Shown here: piece by piece, positions 18,752 through 27,265 of the stretch
Numbering within the stretch: the stretch's first letter is position 1
Layout: every line of letters begins with the position of its first letter
Assembly (NCBI GenBank): GCA_963692955.1
Contig: OY843587.1
Coordinates: 1,302,001-1,366,000 of the forward strand
Length of the DNA stretch: 64,000 nucleotides
Origin: UBA5158 sp963692955
GTDB lineage: Bacteria; Pseudomonadota; Gammaproteobacteria; DSM-16500
Direction: 5' to 3'
Made by a program: the position numbers and the translations under genes
The notes under the pieces: generated by a model
What the model saw: only the letters and a program-made list of their open reading frames with translations
Databases searched by the model: none
What the model was told of the DNA's origin: nothing

Positions 18752-18790
18752 TAACAGAGTTACCCACAGAATCTGTGGGTAACTTTATAG
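18752..18790. repeat. Palindromic repeat, copy 2
   Basis: Perfect inverted repeat with 11-bp arms, GTTACCCACAG (18759-18769) and CTGTGGGTAAC (18773-18783), around AAT. It lies 17 bp past the NTPDase stop codon. Each arm holds a 9-mer one base from the DnaA box. There is no T-run, so it is not a classical terminator. AGAGTTACCCACAGAATCTG is shared exactly with copy 3. Confidence 0.75.
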
Positions 18791-18806
18791 TAAGTATGTA
18801 AACTAA

Positions 18807-19958
18807 TTATTCTTGATAGTCATTAGTGAACAGTGAATATAACAATGCGCCTAACGGCCAGTCGATATCGATTTTATTTATTTGCGTAAGAATTTTCAGT
18901 TGCGAGCCTTTCAGCTGATACGTGTTATAAAGTAAATCGTCGATATACGAAATGTTGGCGCAATAGGTCGACAGATATTTTTCCGGAGTGCTTGGGTAAT
19001 CCTGTTTCAATTGATCCCAACTCTCAGCGCAAACCGCTTGGAACTTTTTCTCGACCGTCGTTTGATCCGGTGTCGTATCGACGCCAAAAAAATTATAACT
19101 ATAGTATGCGTCGGAGTAGGCGATGAATTGTTGCTTCGCGAGGGAAGGGATTTGTTCGGCGACATGTTTAGTTTGGATCAAATCATTATAAAGTGAACTA
19201 CAGCTGGCAAAGTTAAACTTACCCGTGTCCGTGTTGCTAATTGGATATTGAATCGGGTAGCAAGTGTCCATGCCCGTTTCTTTGCTAATCGCAGCGAGCG
19301 CTTGATCTTCGCCTAAACCAAGAAAACTTTTGGAAAAGACATTATAACGTTTGCCACCTATTTTTATAGGTGTTTGGTCATGATAAAGCCCATTCGCGAG
19401 GGTGCCAAACGCGATTTGCGTAGACGCGCCGCCCATATCGATACTACCGACAGTGTTACCCGTCGCGAAATTTCCGGACAAATAGTTGATGTCTAACCAA
19501 CCGTACACGCCTTCCATTTTTCCAGAGATAGTTTGCACTTTGTGAACGGGCATGGCATAAGATTTTTTTAAATATGTTTTTACGTTGCTGTAAATGGCTT
19601 GTTGCGTGCTATCGGACAGCAAACGCATGCCAGCGGTAGCGAACACATCGACTGGCACAGATTTAGGATCAATTTTATTTTTTTGCATCGCTGTGACCGC
19701 GTCATCGAAAAGAGTTTTCAATGATGCGCCCGCGCCATCAGGCTGTGCCGCGAACGAAGATAAGCCTGGCTTTATACTTTCAGAAAAAATATCTGTGATG
19801 ACAGGTATCGAGTTGGCGGTAGAGCCGGTTGAATATTGCATGAGATGTAAACGAGAACCCGTGCTACCCGCGTCGACCACGATCGCATAATGAGCGTCAG
19901 CGGCGAAGGCCAGTTGAGTCAAACTAAGCGCTAATAAACCTGCAAAAGATGATTTCAT
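18807..19958 (-). CDS. Secreted NTPDase (GDA1/CD39 apyrase family)
   Basis: 383 residues from ATG 19958, preceded by GGGGAGA; the in-frame TTG at 19970 lies inside that ribosome site and is rejected. A signal peptide (residues 1-19, ending LAFA) is followed by apyrase regions DAGSTGSR (29-36), ATAGMRLL (about 105), KMEGVYGWLDINYL and IDMGGASTQIAF. The family hydrolyses extracellular ATP/ADP or GTP/GDP; it is common in eukaryotes and known in Legionella as a virulence-linked exported enzyme. It is divergent from the next gene and flanked by palindromic repeats. Confidence 0.93.
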   Translation of the reverse strand: MKSSFAGLLALSLTQLAFAADAHYAIVVDAGSTGSRLHLMQYSTGSTANSIPVITDIFSESIKPGLSSFAAQPDGAGASLKTLFDDAVTAMQKNKIDPKSVPVDVFATAGMRLLSDSTQQAIYSNVKTYLKKSYAMPVHKVQTISGKMEGVYGWLDINYLSGNFATGNTVGSIDMGGASTQIAFGTLANGLYHDQTPIKIGGKRYNVFSKSFLGLGEDQALAAISKETGMDTCYPIQYPISNTDTGKFNFASCSSLYNDLIQTKHVAEQIPSLAKQQFIAYSDAYYSYNFFGVDTTPDQTTVEKKFQAVCAESWDQLKQDYPSTPEKYLSTYCANISYIDDLLYNTYQLKGSQLKILTQINKIDIDWPLGALLYSLFTNDYQE

Positions 19959-19990
19959 AAATCTCCCCAACGGTTAATAAAATTGTTCAA

Positions 19991-20019
19991 ATTATACCCG
20001 GGATAATCTCATCTGCCAA
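19991..20019 (-). promoter_or_regulatory. Sigma70 promoter of the NTPDase gene
   Basis: On the minus strand, TTGGCA (20014-20019), a 17-bp spacer, then a consensus TATAAT (19991-19996). The start codon is about 33 bp downstream with a good ribosome site between. Confidence 0.7.
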
Positions 20020-20112
20020 GATATTTAAAACTATTGCGTCTGGAAATGAAATTAAATACCATGCTTCGCGTAAGTCATTTGCCATATAAAACCTATAATA
20101 ATAAGAGGTCGT

Positions 20113-21105
20113 ATGTTTACGAGGATTGTTGATACGGTAAAATCATCGATGAAGCGTAAAAGTAGAGAAGATTCAACCGAAGATTTAACCTGTGAAGAAG
20201 TTTTAGTAGATCCTGTCGTGCAACTTGATTCAAGTCCAGATTCTAGCAGCAGCTCTTCACAAGATAGCTTCGATCATCTTATCTCTCACCCTCAAACTAA
20301 AAGACCAAGGATACCGCGGATTTCTTTCACGATCCCACCTCTTCCTTCACTTCCTGCGCCCACATTTCTCCCTGCGCCCAGCTATTCTTTTCTAGAGGAA
20401 AATAGATTCAGCGTCGCGCGTCAGCGGCATATAGAACAGAGTTACTATATTCCTCACTCAGTAATAACAGTGTTTACTCATTTTCGACAAGGTGACGTTA
20501 TTTTTGGATTGATAGATGAGCGCTTCAAAGTGGAAAAGCAATTGCTAAAGCAAGGCTATTCAGACTTGGTCGCGAACAATCTGAATGAATCCGTTATTAT
20601 GAGTTTGTCTAACAATAAGGAAATTCGTTTTCAAGGCAAATGGCATATCGATTATCATGCTAAGTTGCTTACTAAACATAAAGATTATCTTTTTAAACCC
20701 AATGGTAAGCCTATTCCTCAATCAAAAGACCCAGCAGCTATCAGTGCGGCTTTTCGGCGCGCATGCAAACTAATGGTAATTCACAGATCTAGAGACCGAG
20801 TGTCGAATGTGCATATCATCACGAAAGGAATCGATTGGAAGCGTTTGTGTCATAAAGTTAAACCAGGCGACGCATCGGTTTGCGCCGGGATTACCAATAG
20901 TGAAATCCGCGCAATTTATCGCGATGAAAAAAGACATGGCTTGCATCCTAATATCTTTTTTTATGACAATGATCAGGTCATGATGAAAAAGCGTCCTTGG
21001 GATACGCTCGCTCTAAGTCATCATTTTCGGCATTACGAACAGCAAAGAAATAATAAAGAAAAAATAATTGCGGAAGTTGCGACCTTGTCGTCTAAGAGAG
21101 TTTAG
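20113..21105 (+). CDS. Orphan Ser/Pro-rich protein with NLS-like patches (effector candidate)
   Basis: 330 residues. The first 100 look disordered: basic MKRKSRED (residues 13-20), an acidic stretch, a serine run (SPDSSSSSSQDS), a second basic patch TKRPRIPR and a proline-rich segment. Both basic patches resemble eukaryotic nuclear localisation signals. The C-terminal two-thirds, from about residue 105, looks globular with no family I recognise. AAGAGGTCGT precedes the ATG. Its stop is followed 10 bp later by palindrome copy 3. A role in a host nucleus is conjecture; no PmrA-like box was seen. Confidence 0.72.
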   Translation: MFTRIVDTVKSSMKRKSREDSTEDLTCEEVLVDPVVQLDSSPDSSSSSSQDSFDHLISHPQTKRPRIPRISFTIPPLPSLPAPTFLPAPSYSFLEENRFSVARQRHIEQSYYIPHSVITVFTHFRQGDVIFGLIDERFKVEKQLLKQGYSDLVANNLNESVIMSLSNNKEIRFQGKWHIDYHAKLLTKHKDYLFKPNGKPIPQSKDPAAISAAFRRACKLMVIHRSRDRVSNVHIITKGIDWKRLCHKVKPGDASVCAGITNSEIRAIYRDEKRHGLHPNIFFYDNDQVMMKKRPWDTLALSHHFRHYEQQRNNKEKIIAEVATLSSKRV

Positions 21106-21115
21106 CCACACTTCA

Positions 21116-21143
21116 AAGAGTTACCCACAGAATCTGTGGATAA
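21116..21143. repeat. Palindromic repeat, copy 3
   Basis: AGAGTTACCCACAGAATCTG as in copy 2, then TGTGGATAA (21135-21143), an exact reverse DnaA box. It lies 10 bp past the stop of the orphan gene. With copy 2 it flanks the NTPDase/orphan pair as a direct repeat about 2.36 kb apart. The rest of the 282 bp up to fadE holds only the promoter and hairpin listed separately. Confidence 0.75.
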
Positions 21144-21345
21144 TGTTGTGGCTAACTCAGTTAAAACCTACGCGAAGCACAGCAGTACTGCTTTCTTGGT
21201 TCATGTGCAAGAAATGGGAATCGGGAGGATTTTCATAAGACAACAAGTTAATGTCTCACACTGTAACGAGGGCATCACCGTAAGATTGCTTTTGCAAACT
21301 ATTCTTTATGAAAAGAAAATAGCTTATACTCTTTTAAAATGCTGT

Positions 21346-21360
21346 CAGTCTGGAAGACTG
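21346..21360. promoter_or_regulatory. Short palindrome ahead of fadE copy 2, possible operator
   Basis: CAGTCT-GGA-AGACTG is a perfect 6-bp inverted repeat between a possible -10 (TATACT, 21325-21330) and the ribosome site AAAGGAGC. Position suits repression of the fad genes. It matches neither the FadR nor the PsrA consensus I know, and I did not find it ahead of the other fad genes. Confidence 0.35.
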
Positions 21361-21387
21361 AAAAAGAATCACGTTAAAGGAGCTATA

Positions 21388-23829
21388 ATGGCTATATTGG
21401 ATTTTGCGATTCTGTTTTTTGTTATGCTGGGTCTGGCTTATGTTTCTGTCGCTGTGTGGATGTGGACGATTACCGTCGCCGTCGTTTTACTCTTAATTAG
21501 CTTGTTTGGACAATTGAGTGTTCTGGTGTTAACAATCTGCTGGATACTATTCGTTCCCATCGCGCTATTTTTCAATTTAAAAAAGCCACGCCAGCGTTAC
21601 TTCACCGAACCGTTGGTGAAACGCTTGCAAGGCCATCTGCCCGCCATCAGTCCCACCGACCAAGAAGCTATCGAAGCCGGCGATGTCTGGTGGGAAAAAG
21701 AATTATTCCGCGGCCTGCCAAAATGGAAAGATTTATTGACCGTGCCGGCGCCGGCGTTAACGTCAGAAGAGCAGAGTTTTTTAGATAACCAAGTTAATAC
21801 TTTATGCTCGTTGTTAGACGATTGGAAAATCGTCATGCATGATTATGACTTATCTAAAGAAGTCTGGGACTACCTCAAGGCGGAAAGGTTCTTTGGTTTG
21901 GTGTTACCAAAAGAATACGGCGGCCGCGCTTTCTCCGCGCTCGCGCATTCTACTATCGTTGCGAAAATCGCTTCACGCTCCATCGCCGCCGCGGTAGATA
22001 CCATGGTGCCTAATTCGTTAGGGCCGGGTGAGTTATTATTGCATTACGGTACTGAAGAACAAAAAAAATATTATCTGCCGCGCTTAATTAGCGGCGAAGA
22101 AATGCCATGTTTCGCGTTAACGTCGCCCACCGCGGGCAGCGACGCGGGATCGCTCGTCGATCATGGGACGGTTTGCCGTGGCACGCGTGAAGGCAAGGAA
22201 ATTCTCGGCATCAGTTTAACGTGGGACAAGCGCTACATTACGCTCGCGCCGGTCGCTACCGTGTTAGGTTTAGCGTTCCGCTTATTTGATCCAGATCATT
22301 TGATCGGCGACAAAGATGAAATTGGTATTACCTTAGGATTAATTCCGACTAACCATCCGGGTGTTGAAATCGGCACGCGTCACATGCCTATGCATATACC
22401 TTTTATGAATGGCCCGACGCGCGGTAAAGATGTCTTCATTCCGATGGATTGGTTGATCGGCGGACAAAAGATGGTAGGGCGCGGTTGGCAAATGCTAATG
22501 CAAACATTATCTATCGGCCGGTCTTTATCATTACCGGCGCTCGCGACTGCGTGCGGCAAGCTCGCTTATCGCACCACTGGCGCATATTCTGTAGTACGTC
22601 AGCAATTTAATACTTCGATTTCAAATTTCGAAGGCGTGGATGAAGCGCTGACGCAAATCGCTGGATTGACTTATAGTCTCGAAGCTTGCCGCATCATGAC
22701 CGCGGGCGCCGTCGACTTAGGCTTGTCACCGGCGATTGTTTCCGCGATCGCGAAATATCACATGACCGAAATGGGCAGAATCATTATTAATAATGCGATG
22801 GATATCCACGCGGGACATGCGATTCAAATGGGGCCAAGAAATTTCATGGCAAACCCTTACGTGGCGATACCGGTCAGCATCACGGTGGAAGGCGCTAATA
22901 TTTTAACGCGTAATCTTATTATTTTTGGCCAAGGTGCTATCCGTTGTCATCCTTATATTTTATCTGAGATGGAATTATTTTCGAAAACCGATCCTGAAAG
23001 CCAAGCGAAATTGGATACAGTGTTGATGAAACACATAGGTTATGTCGTCAGTAATGTCGCGCGCAATTTAGTGTGTGGTTTGACTGGCGGCTTATTATTG
23101 CTGGCGCCGGTGCGCGGGCCCACCGCGAAATACTATCGCCAACTGTCGCGCATGAGCACGGCCCTGGCCTTGTACGCGGATGTCGCCATGTTATTGTTAG
23201 GTGGCGCGCTGAAACGCAAAGAAAGAGTTTCTTCTCGGTTGGGCGATGTCTTAAGTCAACTTTACATCGGTTCTACGGTGCTAAAATATTTTCAAGACAA
23301 TAAACAACCCGAATCGGATTTGGATAACGTGCGTTGGTCCATCCAAAATTGCTTGTTTCAAATTCAAATTGCTTTCGATGAATTGACGGATAATTTCCCC
23401 ATCCGTTGGGTCGCGAAATTACTCTATGCGTTGATTTTTCCGTGGGGCAGAGCGTATAAAAAGCCTAGCGACAAATTGGGACTGATCGTCTCCACCACGA
23501 TGGTGACGCCGTCGGAATTCCGCGACCGCTTAACACGCCATTCTTTTATAAGCGATGATCCAGAAGATGCGATTAACCGTTTAGAACGGACATTTTTACA
23601 ACGTGTTCAGCTTGAGCCGTTATTTAAAAAGTTCCGCAATTTAGTGCGCAACAAAACCATTCCCCCGCATTACCGTTTTTCAGATAGCATTAAAATGGCT
23701 TTAAAAGCCGGCGGCATAACAAAAGAAGAAGCTGACACGTTACAAGCTTATAACGATTTAGAAAAAGAAGTGGTGAAAGTCGATGAATTCTCCAAAGACT
23801 TCTCGGAAGTAATGACCAAAAAAGGATAA
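21388..23829 (+). CDS. fadE: Acyl-CoA dehydrogenase, FadE type (copy 2)
   Basis: 813 residues from ATG 21388 behind AAAGGAGC; longer in-frame starts run back through palindrome copy 3 and are not credible. Architecture is as copy 1: N-terminal helices, then the acyl-CoA dehydrogenase core with YGGRAFSALAHSTI, FALTSPTAGSDAG, and SITVEGANILTRNLIIFGQGA. Long blocks are nearly identical between the two (KRYITLAPVATV, LIFPWG-x-x-YKKPSDKLG). It leads a run fadE-fadI-fadJ, with a 6-bp gap to fadI. Confidence 0.95.
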   Translation: MAILDFAILFFVMLGLAYVSVAVWMWTITVAVVLLLISLFGQLSVLVLTICWILFVPIALFFNLKKPRQRYFTEPLVKRLQGHLPAISPTDQEAIEAGDVWWEKELFRGLPKWKDLLTVPAPALTSEEQSFLDNQVNTLCSLLDDWKIVMHDYDLSKEVWDYLKAERFFGLVLPKEYGGRAFSALAHSTIVAKIASRSIAAAVDTMVPNSLGPGELLLHYGTEEQKKYYLPRLISGEEMPCFALTSPTAGSDAGSLVDHGTVCRGTREGKEILGISLTWDKRYITLAPVATVLGLAFRLFDPDHLIGDKDEIGITLGLIPTNHPGVEIGTRHMPMHIPFMNGPTRGKDVFIPMDWLIGGQKMVGRGWQMLMQTLSIGRSLSLPALATACGKLAYRTTGAYSVVRQQFNTSISNFEGVDEALTQIAGLTYSLEACRIMTAGAVDLGLSPAIVSAIAKYHMTEMGRIIINNAMDIHAGHAIQMGPRNFMANPYVAIPVSITVEGANILTRNLIIFGQGAIRCHPYILSEMELFSKTDPESQAKLDTVLMKHIGYVVSNVARNLVCGLTGGLLLLAPVRGPTAKYYRQLSRMSTALALYADVAMLLLGGALKRKERVSSRLGDVLSQLYIGSTVLKYFQDNKQPESDLDNVRWSIQNCLFQIQIAFDELTDNFPIRWVAKLLYALIFPWGRAYKKPSDKLGLIVSTTMVTPSEFRDRLTRHSFISDDPEDAINRLERTFLQRVQLEPLFKKFRNLVRNKTIPPHYRFSDSIKMALKAGGITKEEADTLQAYNDLEKEVVKVDEFSKDFSEVMTKKG

Positions 23830-23835
23830 CGACCG

Positions 23836-25182
23836 ATGGAAAATAAGCACACTGCAACGAAAGGTTCACATGCCGCGCATCACACGGCTGCGAAACATGA
23901 AGTGTATATCGTGGATGGCACGCGCACGCCGTTTTTAAAAGCGAAAGGCAAGCCAGGCCCGCTGTCTGCTTCGGACTTAGTGATCAATTGCGGCCGAGAA
24001 TTATTAGCGAAAGAAGTAGCACCCACCGAATTAGGCGAAGTCATTATCGGTTGCATGATGCCGAGTCCAGATGAAGCGAATATCGCGCGCTTGATCGGAT
24101 TGCGCTTAGGCGCGGGTAAATCTACACCCGCTTATACGGTACAACGCAATTGCGCTTCCGGTATGCAAGCGCTAGATAGCGCTTTCAAAGATATTCAAGA
24201 AGGGCGGCATGAATTAGTGTTCGCGGGCGGTACGGAAGCGATGAGCCGCGCGCCGTTATTATTTAATGATTCGATGGTGGCCTGGATATCGAATTTCTCA
24301 GGATCAAAAAGTATTTTAGGTAAATTAAAAACGCTCACGCAATTCCGGCCTAGCGATTTGAAACCGGTGATCGCGCTGTTGCGCGGCTTGACCGATCCAA
24401 CGGTAAATTTATCCATGGGACAAACGGCGGAAAATTTAGCGTACCGGTTTGGCATCACGCGCGAGCAAATGGATGCGTACGCGTTAGAAAGTCATCGACG
24501 CGTCGCGCAAGCGCAAGATGAAAATCATTTGCAAGACGTTATGCCGGCGTTTGATTACAAGGGCAATTATTATATCGCGGACGATGGCGTGCGCCGTGAT
24601 TCGACGATGGAAAAACTCGCGAAATTAAAACCCGTGTTCGATAAAAAATTCGGTAGCGTCACCGCGGGCAATAGCGCGCAAGTGACGGACGGCGCCGCAG
24701 TGTTGTTACTCGCGAGCAAAGAAGCCGTTAAAAAATATAAATTGCCGGTCATCGCGAAAATTATTGATACCGCATGGGCGGGCGTTGATCCGGCGGAAAT
24801 GGGTTTAGGCCCGGTTTACTCAACTGTTAAATTAATGAAGCAGCAAGGTTTAGAGAAAGACGACATCGATTATTGGGAATTGAACGAAGCCTTCGCCGCG
24901 CAAGTGCTCGCGTGTCTGGCCGCGTGGGAAAGTGAAGATTATTGCAAAACCTATTTAGATTTAAGCAAAGCGTTTGGCACCATAGATAAAGAACGCTTAA
25001 ACGTTGACGGCGGCGCGATCGCGCTGGGACATCCGGTCGGCGCCAGCGGTGCGCGCATCGTGTTACGCCTTGCCTATATTTTACAGCGGCAAAAAGCGAA
25101 ACGCGGGGTGGCGACCATTTGTATCGGCGGCGGTCAGGGTGGCGCCATGTTAATTGAAAATGTTTCCGAGGTGACGAAATGA
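23836..25182 (+). CDS. fadI: Acetyl-CoA acyltransferase (FadI-like thiolase)
   Basis: 448 residues. Thiolytic cleavage of 3-ketoacyl-CoA is the last beta-oxidation step. The nucleophile Cys sits in VQRNCASGMQ, the catalytic His in GHPVGASGAR, the acid/base Cys in CIGGGQGGA, and NEAFAAQ is conserved. The N-terminus carries an unusual His-rich extension (HTATKGSHAAHHTAAKH). The last four bases overlap fadJ, so the two subunits of the oxidation complex are translationally coupled. Confidence 0.93.
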   Translation: MENKHTATKGSHAAHHTAAKHEVYIVDGTRTPFLKAKGKPGPLSASDLVINCGRELLAKEVAPTELGEVIIGCMMPSPDEANIARLIGLRLGAGKSTPAYTVQRNCASGMQALDSAFKDIQEGRHELVFAGGTEAMSRAPLLFNDSMVAWISNFSGSKSILGKLKTLTQFRPSDLKPVIALLRGLTDPTVNLSMGQTAENLAYRFGITREQMDAYALESHRRVAQAQDENHLQDVMPAFDYKGNYYIADDGVRRDSTMEKLAKLKPVFDKKFGSVTAGNSAQVTDGAAVLLLASKEAVKKYKLPVIAKIIDTAWAGVDPAEMGLGPVYSTVKLMKQQGLEKDDIDYWELNEAFAAQVLACLAAWESEDYCKTYLDLSKAFGTIDKERLNVDGGAIALGHPVGASGARIVLRLAYILQRQKAKRGVATICIGGGQGGAMLIENVSEVTK

Positions 25183-27224
25183 GTACGAAGCAAACTTTCA
25201 AAAATTGGAAGCTGTCGACGGACAAAGATCAAATTTTATGGGTATTGTTTGACAAAGCCGGCACGAGCGTTAATACCTTAGACCAAGACACGATGGAAGA
25301 ATTTTCGCAAATCGTGGATTTGTTAGCGGCCGATAAAGAACACAAAGGCACGATCATCGCTTCTGGCAAAGACAAAGGCTTCATCGCCGGCGCGGACATT
25401 TCGCAATTCGCAAAATTTAAAGATATTCAAACCGCGACCGATTTATTATCGCGTGGCCACGATATTTTTAACCGCTTAGAAAATTTAGACAAACCGGTAG
25501 TGGCGATGATTGACGGATTTTGTTTCGGCGGTGGTTTGGAATTGGCGCTTGCTTGTCATTATCGCGTCGCCGAAGACGGTGAAAAAACTAAATTAGGATT
25601 ACCTGAAGTGAAACTCGGCATTCATCCCGGCTGGGGCGGCACCGTGCGCTTACCGAAATTAATCGGCGCGCCGCAAGCTTTAGATATGATTTTAAAAAGT
25701 TATAATATCAGTGGTAAAGCGGCGGCGAAAATGGGCGTCGTCGATGCGGCCGTGCCACGCCGTCACTTAGCGACCGCGGCCCAATGGTATGTGTTGAATC
25801 ATCCTAAACGGCACACAGCGACATTTATACAAAGCCTGACCAATACGGCGTTGCTGCGAAAAATTATCGCTTATCAAGTACGGAAATCTCTGCAAAAGAA
25901 AGTAAATCCATCCCAATATCCCGCGCCTTATGAAGTCGTTAATAATTGGGAACGGTTTGGCGTTGAAGGTAATGAGCCGTACGTGCGCGAAGCGCGTAGT
26001 TGTGGAAAATTATTTTTTAGCGAAACTTCACAAAATTTAGTGCGCGTTTTCTTTTTGCAACAGCGCATGAAAGGCTTAGGCAAAAAAGTCGATTTCAATC
26101 CGAAGCACATTCACGTCATTGGCGCGGGCACAATGGGCGGCGATATTGCCACGTGGTGCGCGTTCCAGGGTTTGACGGTGACACTGCAAGACCGCGAGCC
26201 AAAATTTATCGCGCCGGCGGTGAAGCGCGCGTTCACATTTTGCAAAGGTAAATTGAAAGAACCGTATCTCATTCAGAAAGTCATGGATCGTTTGATACCC
26301 GATCCGCAAGGCTATGGACTAGGGCGCGCGGACATTATCATCGAAGCGATTTATGAAGATTTAACGGCGAAACAAACGACGTTCAAAAGCGTCGAGGGGG
26401 AAGCGAAGAAAGAAGCGATTCTTGCTACCAATACCTCAAGTATTCCGTTAGATGAAATTGATACGGTGTTAAAAGATCCGGAACGTTTAGTCGGGATTCA
26501 TTTTTTCAATCCCGTGACGAAAATGGAATTGGTTGAAGTAGTGAAGGGTTCGCGCACGGATAAGAAAATTATCGATGAAGCGATTAGCTTCGTGCATAAA
26601 CTTAATCGTTTGCCATTGCCGGTTAAAAGCAGTCCTGGGTTTTTAGTCAACCGCATTTTAATGCCGTATTTGCTGGAAGCGGTTAATATGATTAACGAAG
26701 GCATTCCACCGACGGTGATCGATAAAGCCATGACAGAATTCGGTATGCCCATGGGGCCGATTTTGTTATCCGACACGGTAGGACTCGATGTTTGTCTGTC
26801 GGTCGCGAAACATCTTGCGAAATATTTCCCGAATACGACGGTGCCGCCGCGTTTGACGGAATTAGTCGATAAAGGCAAATTAGGCGTCAAAACTAAAGAA
26901 GGTTTTTACAAATACATTAATGGCAAAGCCGTTAAGCCGCCGACACCTGCGTACAATAAACCGTTAAAAGATATTTCTGACCGGTTAGTGTTGACGATGG
27001 TGAACGAATCTTTCGCCTGTCTGCGTGAAGGCGTCGTCGCTGATGGCGATTTGTTAGATGCGGGCATGATTTTTGGCACGGGGTTCGCGCCATTCCGCGG
27101 CGGTCCTATCCATTACGCGAAATCAGTCGGCATTCATACTTTGTTCCAAGAATATGTGAACATCCAAAAAGCCCGCGGCGTGAAAACCAATACGCTGCGT
27201 GAGTGGGAAGACGCAGAAGCGTGA
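25179..27224 (+). CDS. fadJ: Multifunctional fatty-acid oxidation protein (enoyl-CoA hydratase/3-hydroxyacyl-CoA dehydrogenase)
   Basis: 681 residues, slightly short of E. coli FadJ. The N-terminal crotonase domain has IAGADISQF and the two catalytic-Glu segments CFGGGLELALACHYR and LGLPEVKLGIHPGWGG. The NAD-binding domain starts at HVIGAGTMGGDIATW (about residue 310), with NTSSIPLDEI and GIHFFNPVTKMELVEVV after it; a C-terminal dehydrogenase domain follows. It forms a complex with the preceding thiolase. Confidence 0.93.
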   Translation: MSTKQTFKNWKLSTDKDQILWVLFDKAGTSVNTLDQDTMEEFSQIVDLLAADKEHKGTIIASGKDKGFIAGADISQFAKFKDIQTATDLLSRGHDIFNRLENLDKPVVAMIDGFCFGGGLELALACHYRVAEDGEKTKLGLPEVKLGIHPGWGGTVRLPKLIGAPQALDMILKSYNISGKAAAKMGVVDAAVPRRHLATAAQWYVLNHPKRHTATFIQSLTNTALLRKIIAYQVRKSLQKKVNPSQYPAPYEVVNNWERFGVEGNEPYVREARSCGKLFFSETSQNLVRVFFLQQRMKGLGKKVDFNPKHIHVIGAGTMGGDIATWCAFQGLTVTLQDREPKFIAPAVKRAFTFCKGKLKEPYLIQKVMDRLIPDPQGYGLGRADIIIEAIYEDLTAKQTTFKSVEGEAKKEAILATNTSSIPLDEIDTVLKDPERLVGIHFFNPVTKMELVEVVKGSRTDKKIIDEAISFVHKLNRLPLPVKSSPGFLVNRILMPYLLEAVNMINEGIPPTVIDKAMTEFGMPMGPILLSDTVGLDVCLSVAKHLAKYFPNTTVPPRLTELVDKGKLGVKTKEGFYKYINGKAVKPPTPAYNKPLKDISDRLVLTMVNESFACLREGVVADGDLLDAGMIFGTGFAPFRGGPIHYAKSVGIHTLFQEYVNIQKARGVKTNTLREWEDAEA

Positions 27225-27231
27225 TAAAACA

Positions 27232-27257
27232 TTCCCCGCCTCAAATGAGGCGTGGAA
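27232..27257. terminator. Hairpin between convergent fadJ and thioredoxin-fold gene
   Basis: CGCCTC-AAAT-GAGGCG with outer TTCC/GGAA arms, a strong stem in the 41-bp gap between two convergent genes. No long T-run on the plus side, so bidirectional termination is likely but not certain. Confidence 0.5.
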
Positions 27258-27265
27258 GTAGCAAC

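Larger units (their letters stand above)
18256..18806. other. Non-coding region with DnaA-box-like sites and AT-rich tract
   Basis: 551 bp without a gene, between two genes that converge on it. An AT-rich tract at 18300-18420 includes an inverted repeat ATTATTTAT/ATAAATAAT (18352-18379). DnaA-box-like 9-mers are TGTTGATAA (18336), TTATCAACA (18472), an exact TGTGGATAA (18486-18494), TTACCCACA (18760) and TGTGGGTAA (18774). These could be replication-related, be att-like, or act as 3'-end hairpins; the sequence alone does not decide. No small RNA was recognised. Confidence 0.5.

Noticed and set aside
18759..18783. Palindrome copy 2 as a rho-independent terminator
   Set aside because: Strong stem but no T-run on either side, and the same sequence recurs at 21116 with DnaA-like arms, so it is listed as a repeat.
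18256..18806. Firm oriC call
   Set aside because: DnaA-like boxes and AT-rich DNA are present, but no origin-associated gene is near and skew cannot be computed by eye.
24827..25225. 132-residue minus-strand ORF across the fadI/fadJ junction
   Set aside because: Arg-rich antisense shadow of two well-defined genes.
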